The translations under genes were made by a program, and so were the position numbers. The notes beneath the pieces were generated by a model that saw nothing but the letters and a program-made list of their open reading frames with translations, was not told the DNA's origin and did not search any database. A stretch of DNA of 64,000 nucleotides from Dyadobacter sp. (GTDB taxonomy: Bacteria; Bacteroidota; Bacteroidia; Cytophagales; Spirosomataceae), in contig NZ_JAGIAS010000002.1 in assembly GCF_017744695.1 (NCBI RefSeq), forward strand, positions 992,001-1,056,000, read 5' to 3'. Positions 59,636-64,000 of the stretch are shown here, one piece after another; the stretch's first letter is position 1; each line of letters opens with the position of its first letter.

Positions 59636-60958
59636 TTACCTGGTAACGGCTACTTTGTGTGTGCTGATAGTGCCGTCAAACAGGGTCAGGGATACGATAT
59701 AGATGCCAGGCGTTAATTTGCTGACATCGATTCCCTCGTTTGACACCTTTTGAACCCGCATCAGGTTCTGTCCCGAGATATTTTTGACCGATACTTCCTT
59801 TACGTTCGCATAACTGTCGATCCGCAATTTGTCCGATACCGGGTTAGGATAAGGCCGGACCGTCTCGCCCTTGATCTGCACGTTACGGATCGCGCTATAC
59901 GCGTAGGTATCGTCCTTGTCCACCATTTTCAGGCGGTAAAGGTTCTCTCCCGACAGCGGGGCATTGTCCGTGTAGGTATAGTTCACGAGCACCTTGCTTT
60001 CGCCCGTTGAAGCCACGGAACCGATCATCGCCCACTTTTTACCGTCGGCGCTGCGCTCTACTTCGAACCGGTCGCTGTTGGTTTCCTCGGTGGTAGCCCA
60101 GGACAGCAGCGCTGTTTTCCCCTCGGCGACGGCCGCAAAGCGGGTCAGCGTCACCGGCAACGGCAACGTCAGCGAAGCGAAAGTGTAAGCGGTGTAAGTA
60201 TCCGGTGCCAGTGGTGAAATGGTGGTGATCGAACCCGCCGCCAGGTCACTGGTACCGCCCAATATGGAGGTAACATCCACTTTGGAAGGAATGGCAACCC
60301 ATTGGGTCCCGTCCCATCCTACGATCGACAGCTTGTTGAGCTGGCTGCTGGTCAACGTTCCGATCGCGCTTCCCGCGTCCCAGGTCAATGTCAGCGGCGT
60401 CGCATTTGCCCCGTCGATATCCCAGTACTCGACCGTGCTCACCACTTCCACATTGGTCCCCATGCTGCTGGTCGGAAAAGGGCCGCCGTTTGGCAGCGGG
60501 GCATAGTTGGAGCCGGTAAAAAGGTTGCTGGTGACGGCCGTATTGGCGTCGGCGTGAAAGTAAGCGCCCATAACCCCGTCGGCCGAAGCACCAAACTGGC
60601 CAAGAGCGCCATTGTCGCCCACAGGAAAGATAAATGCACCTGCCCCGTATTTACGCACGTAGCCATCCACATAGCCCGCATCGGACGCGCCTGTTGAAGT
60701 AAGGTTATCGCCCGAGAAGTTAAGCACGCCGAAATTCCCTGCTGCGCGTTCCGTCAGGATTACGCCCGGCTGGGCGCCGCCGCCCCCGGTCACAAAGTTG
60801 TGGTTACTGAAAAACGTCATCTGGGCACCCCCGAAAATCGTGGTATTACCCTGGCTGCCCTCCTGGGCCTGGGCCAGGTGCCCGACTAGAAGCAATGCGG
60901 CCGAAACCGCCACATTGCGCCATCCGCTTCCGGATGAACTGTTATAAAGTCCTTTCAT
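59636..60958 (-). CDS. T9SS type A sorting-domain surface protein
   Basis: A 440-aa protein with signal peptide (MKGLYNSSSGSGWRNVAVSA through AQA). The N-terminal region is glycine-rich beta structure (FFSNHNFVTGGGGAQPG, then GYVRKYGAGAFIFPVGDNG), a fibronectin-like segment follows (TTEETNSDRFEVERSADGKK), and the C-terminus is a type A sorting domain: RPYPNPVSDKLRIDSY, then LTPGIYIVSLTLFDG and HKVAVTR. It would be exported by the type IX system. The start is the ATG at 60958, chosen over an upstream one that extends into the intergenic region. It is related in plan to the protein at 11250 but is not a close copy. Confidence 0.85.
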   Translation of the reverse strand: MKGLYNSSSGSGWRNVAVSAALLLVGHLAQAQEGSQGNTTIFGGAQMTFFSNHNFVTGGGGAQPGVILTERAAGNFGVLNFSGDNLTSTGASDAGYVDGYVRKYGAGAFIFPVGDNGALGQFGASADGVMGAYFHADANTAVTSNLFTGSNYAPLPNGGPFPTSSMGTNVEVVSTVEYWDIDGANATPLTLTWDAGSAIGTLTSSQLNKLSIVGWDGTQWVAIPSKVDVTSILGGTSDLAAGSITTISPLAPDTYTAYTFASLTLPLPVTLTRFAAVAEGKTALLSWATTEETNSDRFEVERSADGKKWAMIGSVASTGESKVLVNYTYTDNAPLSGENLYRLKMVDKDDTYAYSAIRNVQIKGETVRPYPNPVSDKLRIDSYANVKEVSVKNISGQNLMRVQKVSNEGIDVSKLTPGIYIVSLTLFDGTISTHKVAVTR

Positions 60959-61035
60959 TGTTTCGCGTTGGTTAAATGACAGGCATTTTGGCAATGCTCG
61001 CGGCATTGCGACATGCCCGAAAATGATTGATGTAC

Positions 61036-62235
61036 CTACCGGCTCACGGATTTTGCTTGTTCCTCACCGGCATTAAGCATCTTCTCTACCCGGGTTACCC
61101 GGCTGTCGAGCTCCGTATAAGCCGCTTCTTTCAGTTTCAGCTCTGCGCTTAGCTGTGCCTTTTCTTTTCTCAGCAGTTCTACTTCCTCGTTAAGCTCCTG
61201 TACCGATTTAACCAGCATAGGAATAAGCTTGCTGTAATCCACCACCCACGGTGCGGTCTTGGCGTCGGCGCCCCCTACCCGGACAGCTTGCGGATATATC
61301 TTATACAGTTCCTGGGCGAGCACCCCCGTCGACAGCGTTTTTTGAGCATCCGCCTTGAAATTGTAGTCGTACACTTTAACCGCTTTCAAGGTTTCCAGGC
61401 CGAATTTTGAGGTACGGATATTCTCTTTCAGACGTGCATCGGAAGTGGTATTGTACTGGATGCCTGCGGCGGAGTGGGTGATGTTACCCATGCCGACGCC
61501 GCCAACAGCAAAATTGATCATCTCTCCCGTAGTAGTGCCCGCCGGTTTAGAAACGTGCAATGGAGAAACCGATCCAGAACGCTGGATTCCCACCCAAACG
61601 TCACCCGCCGGGGTACTGCGCACCTCAAAACCGTTGACATTGGAAGTGCCATTCCAGATGTTACCCGTTTGAGCGCCGGGGTTGGCTATAACTTTCATGT
61701 CGCCTCTGACATCCAGACGTGATTGCGGCGCTTCGGTATTAAGACCAATGTAACCCGTGCGACTGCCCGAACTTTGCATGAAGAATGCGTTCTCCTGAAG
61801 AACCAGGCCTTCATCTATTACCTGCAACCGAAGATCGGTCGCCGAATTCGACCGCAAAAAGGCATACTTGCTCTGCTCTGGGTCGATGTCAAACCCCACC
61901 ACGGCGCGTCCCGCGTTGATCGCAATGGATGCAGCGGAGTCGATATTGGAACCGCCCAACGGATCGAATCGCGCCACCACGTTGGCTGCCGAAGGAAGAT
62001 CCAGGTTCGAGACGGCCTGGACGTGCAATGTAGTCGGCGGGTTTGGATGATTAATACCGACGTGGCCCGATTGCAGCACAACTGTGTGCGTGCTGTTTTG
62101 GCCTTCCACATCCAAGTTAGCCCCGGGCGTAATGGTGGTAGGATTTGAGCCGATTTTCACCTGTGCCATTGTCGTCGTCGACAAAGCTGTAACGGCAGCG
62201 AAAGAAATAGCGGATAGTAATTGTTTTGTTTTCAT
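61036..62235 (-). CDS. S74-domain surface fibre protein
   Basis: A 399-aa protein: signal peptide ending TTTMAQ, then VKIGSNPTTITPGANLDVEG at the mature N-terminus, beta-helical repeats, and the S74 chaperone domain at the end, with TSDARLKENIRTSKF (Ser265, Asp266, Lys270 in S-D-x-x-x-K). VLAQELYKIYPQAV follows, then a coiled coil (about 345-385). As in the proteins at 10037 and 12737, the Ser-Lys pair predicts self-cleavage. The first 20 residues of the mature protein are nearly the same as in the next upstream gene, which has a different C-terminal domain. It lies between the T9SS gene and that C1q-like gene. Confidence 0.85.
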   Translation of the reverse strand: MKTKQLLSAISFAAVTALSTTTMAQVKIGSNPTTITPGANLDVEGQNSTHTVVLQSGHVGINHPNPPTTLHVQAVSNLDLPSAANVVARFDPLGGSNIDSAASIAINAGRAVVGFDIDPEQSKYAFLRSNSATDLRLQVIDEGLVLQENAFFMQSSGSRTGYIGLNTEAPQSRLDVRGDMKVIANPGAQTGNIWNGTSNVNGFEVRSTPAGDVWVGIQRSGSVSPLHVSKPAGTTTGEMINFAVGGVGMGNITHSAAGIQYNTTSDARLKENIRTSKFGLETLKAVKVYDYNFKADAQKTLSTGVLAQELYKIYPQAVRVGGADAKTAPWVVDYSKLIPMLVKSVQELNEEVELLRKEKAQLSAELKLKEAAYTELDSRVTRVEKMLNAGEEQAKSVSR

Positions 62236-62313
62236 AATGTGTTTTTTTGAAAATGATAGTCGCAGGAACAACCGCGTGTAAACTCGGGTAAGGTATGCTA
62301 TTGAGTAAGCTTG

Positions 62314-63039
62314 TTAGTCGATCTTCGTAACGGTCATGTATGCACGCCCACAGGTACCAGTCCAGATAGGGTTAACAGGCGGGTTGCCGTCGGTCTGCAT
62401 CGTGTAACCTTCCAGCGAGATTCCATCGCCAGGATTTAATTTTCCGGTATAAACCACAGATTGCCAGTCACCGGCGGTGAGGCCCATCGGGCTGGTACCT
62501 TTAAAGATTGGCCCGCCATTTTCTGAAACTACCCAGATCCGCGTCCACAACGTTACGCCGGCACCCGTGGTACTGATACACGACAAACCGACTTGTACCG
62601 AGTACGTTCCGGCCACCGGGACAATAAACCGCTTGTTGCCGGCATCCCAGCTGGCCGCTCCCAGCGTAGGCACGAGCGGAAGCCGCTGGTCGATCTGGTC
62701 ATGGGTGGTGAATGTTGGAATCGTCGCCAGGCCGGTGATGGCCCCGCTGAATGCCGTTACCGGAATGGCAAGGTCCGACTGGCTCTGCCACGTCGCGACG
62801 CCGTTCGCGTCGGAGGTCAGTACCTTTTTATCACCTTGTGAACCGTCGGCGATAGTCAGTTTGCCGGTGGTTTTGTGAATGCTGATTTTTTTGGTAGGGT
62901 CCGTACTCTCAACCTCGAGGTTGTTGTTCGGATCGATCGTCGTCGGATTGGAACCGATCTTGACCTGACCAAAAGTGGCAGCGCTAGTTGCCAGGGTCAT
63001 GGTGATCGCCAGGGCTGAAAAGAGTCGAATTGCTTTCAT
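62314..63039 (-). CDS. Secreted C1q-like beta-sandwich protein
   Basis: A 241-aa protein with signal peptide, then the shared leader motif VKIGSNPTTIDPNNNLEVES and a short KTTGKLTIADG repeat region. The C-terminal 140 residues look like a C1q/TNF-type jelly roll (RFIVPVAGTYSVQVGLSCIS, then GDGISLEGYTMQ and TGTCGRAYMTVTKID, with an aromatic and Cys pattern expected of that fold). No S74 domain is present. It is transcribed ahead of the S74 gene and probably in the same operon, and a promoter-like TAGGTTTG lies upstream. Confidence 0.7.
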   Translation of the reverse strand: MKAIRLFSALAITMTLATSAATFGQVKIGSNPTTIDPNNNLEVESTDPTKKISIHKTTGKLTIADGSQGDKKVLTSDANGVATWQSQSDLAIPVTAFSGAITGLATIPTFTTHDQIDQRLPLVPTLGAASWDAGNKRFIVPVAGTYSVQVGLSCISTTGAGVTLWTRIWVVSENGGPIFKGTSPMGLTAGDWQSVVYTGKLNPGDGISLEGYTMQTDGNPPVNPIWTGTCGRAYMTVTKID

Positions 63040-63082
63040 GTAGTGATTTGTTTGTGGAACTTTGGTTGAGTTTGAAACAGAA

Positions 63083-63090
63083 CAAACCTA
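63083..63090 (-). promoter_or_regulatory. -7 element of the right-hand surface-protein operon
   Basis: On the minus strand TAGGTTTG is an exact TAnnTTTG match, about 44 bp upstream of the ATG at 63039. An imperfect palindrome, CTTGT-CGAT-ACAAG (63111-63124), lies about where a -33 element would be and may be an operator. Confidence 0.45.
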
Positions 63091-63239
63091 CTATCCCCCG
63101 ATTATTTCGACTTGTCGATACAAGAAATAGTTATCGTAGATCATGCCCTACAAAGTAGAATTAGTACTATATATCGTTAAGAATAATTCGCATATCCTAC
63201 TTTCCTCTATCCACAAAAACAAATCTGTTTACAACACAA

Positions 63240-63272
63240 AAAAGTCCGTAACCAGGCAGGTCACAGACTTTT
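63240..63272 (-). terminator. Intrinsic terminator of the right-edge gene
   Basis: A 14-bp stem (63240-63253 with 63259-63272) with two U-G wobbles in the minus-strand RNA and a 5-nt loop, followed by a run of seven U residues on that strand. It lies 26 bp after the stop codon of the gene that begins beyond the window. Confidence 0.75.
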
Positions 63273-63297
63273 CATAATCTTCAAAATATACCATTTC

Positions 63298-64000
63298 TTA
63301 ACCCGCCCCGACGTAACTGCGGATGTCAAAAACATTAAAGCCCAATACGACAGGATTGCCGGGCACAGATTTGAATTGTATCGTCGTCGATCCGGGGCCG
63401 GTGGTGATACTATTAGAAACGGCCGACGACGCTATGGGGCAGTAAACAGGCCAGTCACCCATTGCTACAAGCCCTTTGATGAGCGTTTGCTCCGTCGGAG
63501 TAAAGTCGGCATCCGAGTCGAGGGTAAGCGTAATGCCATCGGCTGCAACCAACGAGCCTACCGCGTGGGTAAAGCTTCCGTCGGGCCCAAAATAGGTTTG
63601 CCAGTCGGAACTATCTATCCACGGCGGGGTCGACTGCGATGCCCAGGCCTGGTGCAACAACGAGGAATTGTACCATTGTCCAGGGGTGACGGTTAACGTC
63701 GCAAAATGGTCGAATTCTGCGGAAACGGTAATCTTGCTCGACGCGAACTTCCGGCTTATGTGAAACGCGGCCGAACTGCCCGTCCAAATGCCGAAATAAT
63801 TCGGGTCGTCGCCCGGCACCCAGGAATTGGAAACGTCCGGATCGTCATGGGTCGAGTCGAACGAAAAACGCGCGCCGGACGAGGCCTGCAATGTATTTTT
63901 CAGGTCCGAAAAAGAGGGTGAGAAATCGGCGGGCCTGGCGTCGGTGCCCTCATAGGGTTTCAGTACCTCCTGCGCGCTGCTGATCAGCAGTTGGGTCGAC
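63298..64000 (-). CDS. Unrecognised protein, C-terminal part (truncated by the window edge)
   Basis: The last 234 residues of a minus-strand gene; the frame is open to 64000. Composition is mixed, with aromatic and Ser/Thr-rich beta-like segments (SSKITVSAEFDHFATLTVTP, WASQSTPPWIDSSDWQTYFG), and several Asp-rich turns (DSDADFTPTEQ). I do not recognise the family. The protein ends shortly before a strong terminator and is followed by the C1q-like and S74 surface-protein operon, so a surface or secreted role is plausible but unproven. The start and signal peptide lie outside the window. Confidence 0.6.
   Translation of the reverse strand, partial: STQLLISSAQEVLKPYEGTDARPADFSPSFSDLKNTLQASSGARFSFDSTHDDPDVSNSWVPGDDPNYFGIWTGSSAAFHISRKFASSKITVSAEFDHFATLTVTPGQWYNSSLLHQAWASQSTPPWIDSSDWQTYFGPDGSFTHAVGSLVAADGITLTLDSDADFTPTEQTLIKGLVAMGDWPVYCPIASSAVSNSITTGPGSTTIQFKSVPGNPVVLGFNVFDIRSYVGAG

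Noticed and set aside
1..64000. tRNA, rRNA, CRISPR arrays and complete insertion sequences
   Set aside because: None seen: no cloverleaf-like conserved blocks, no regular repeat-spacer arrays and no transposase motifs apart from the resolvase-like protein at 7905, which lacks a catalytic residue.

Overview
The window looks like chromosomal DNA from a Bacteroidota bacterium of the order Cytophagales, most like Dyadobacter or a close Spirosomaceae relative. The taxonomic call is inference; nothing was searched. It rests on a SusC/SusD pair, two proteins with type IX secretion (T9SS) type A sorting domains, three large MacB/FtsX-type ABC permeases, periplasmic sulfatases, a two-component regulator with reg_prop/Y_Y_Y architecture, and promoter elements of the Bacteroidota form TAnnTTTG. 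I see no rRNA, tRNA, CRISPR array or intact insertion sequence.

Layout. 0-3.2 kb: the tip of a short-chain dehydrogenase and two secreted sulfatases. 3.2-7.3 kb: an ABC permease divergent from a sigma-54-like promoter driving a secreted serine hydrolase. 7.3-10 kb: small unknown proteins, including a resolvase-like domain without its catalytic serine, and a GT1 glycosyltransferase. 10-14 kb: a three-gene operon of surface proteins, two with an S74 autoproteolytic chaperone domain and one with a T9SS tail. 14.2-19 kb: a ThuA-like protein, a di-haem cytochrome c peroxidase and a second ABC permease. 19.3-21.6 kb: an AraC regulator and an MFS exporter that share an operator motif. 21.6-22.7 kb: about 1.1 kb without a recognisable gene. 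22.7-28.4 kb: a surface-glycan locus with four GT2 enzymes, a GT8-like enzyme, a WxcM/FdtA-like cupin and a TIGR04325 methyltransferase. 28.4-30.1 kb: AlkD, VOC and RidA proteins. 30.5-35.6 kb: SusC/SusD. 35.8-38.8 kb: PadR plus the third ABC permease.

38.8-41 kb: a surface protein and a DoxX-like membrane protein with a cysteine-rich tail. 41.1-46.2 kb: a tyrosine-phosphatase/TonB-receptor operon divergent from a membrane-anchored AraC regulator. 46.3-50.8 kb: an orphan ExbD, an MFS transporter, an unknown cytosolic protein, an outer-membrane beta-barrel and a TfoX-like protein. 50.9-55.1 kb: a DUF3078 protein, a DsbA/HxlR divergent pair with a clear operator, a TolB/FlgO-TPR protein and a cold-shock protein. 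55.2-59.5 kb: a reg_prop histidine kinase convergent with a LuxR-type response regulator and a stand-alone, degenerate receiver. 59.6-64 kb: surface proteins (T9SS, S74, C1q-like, and a truncated unknown at the right edge).

The recurring theme is cell-surface biology: polysaccharide uptake, glycan decoration, self-processing fibre-like proteins and secreted hydrolases. The best leads are an S74 chaperone domain fused to a membrane anchor, so that self-cleavage could release the passenger; several operator architectures readable directly from the sequence (sigma-54-like at 5.75-5.89 kb, 21-bp-spaced AraC boxes at 20.24 kb, an HxlR operator at 52.8 kb, a palindrome at 40.28 kb); and two proteins that keep a regulatory fold but appear to have lost active-site residues.
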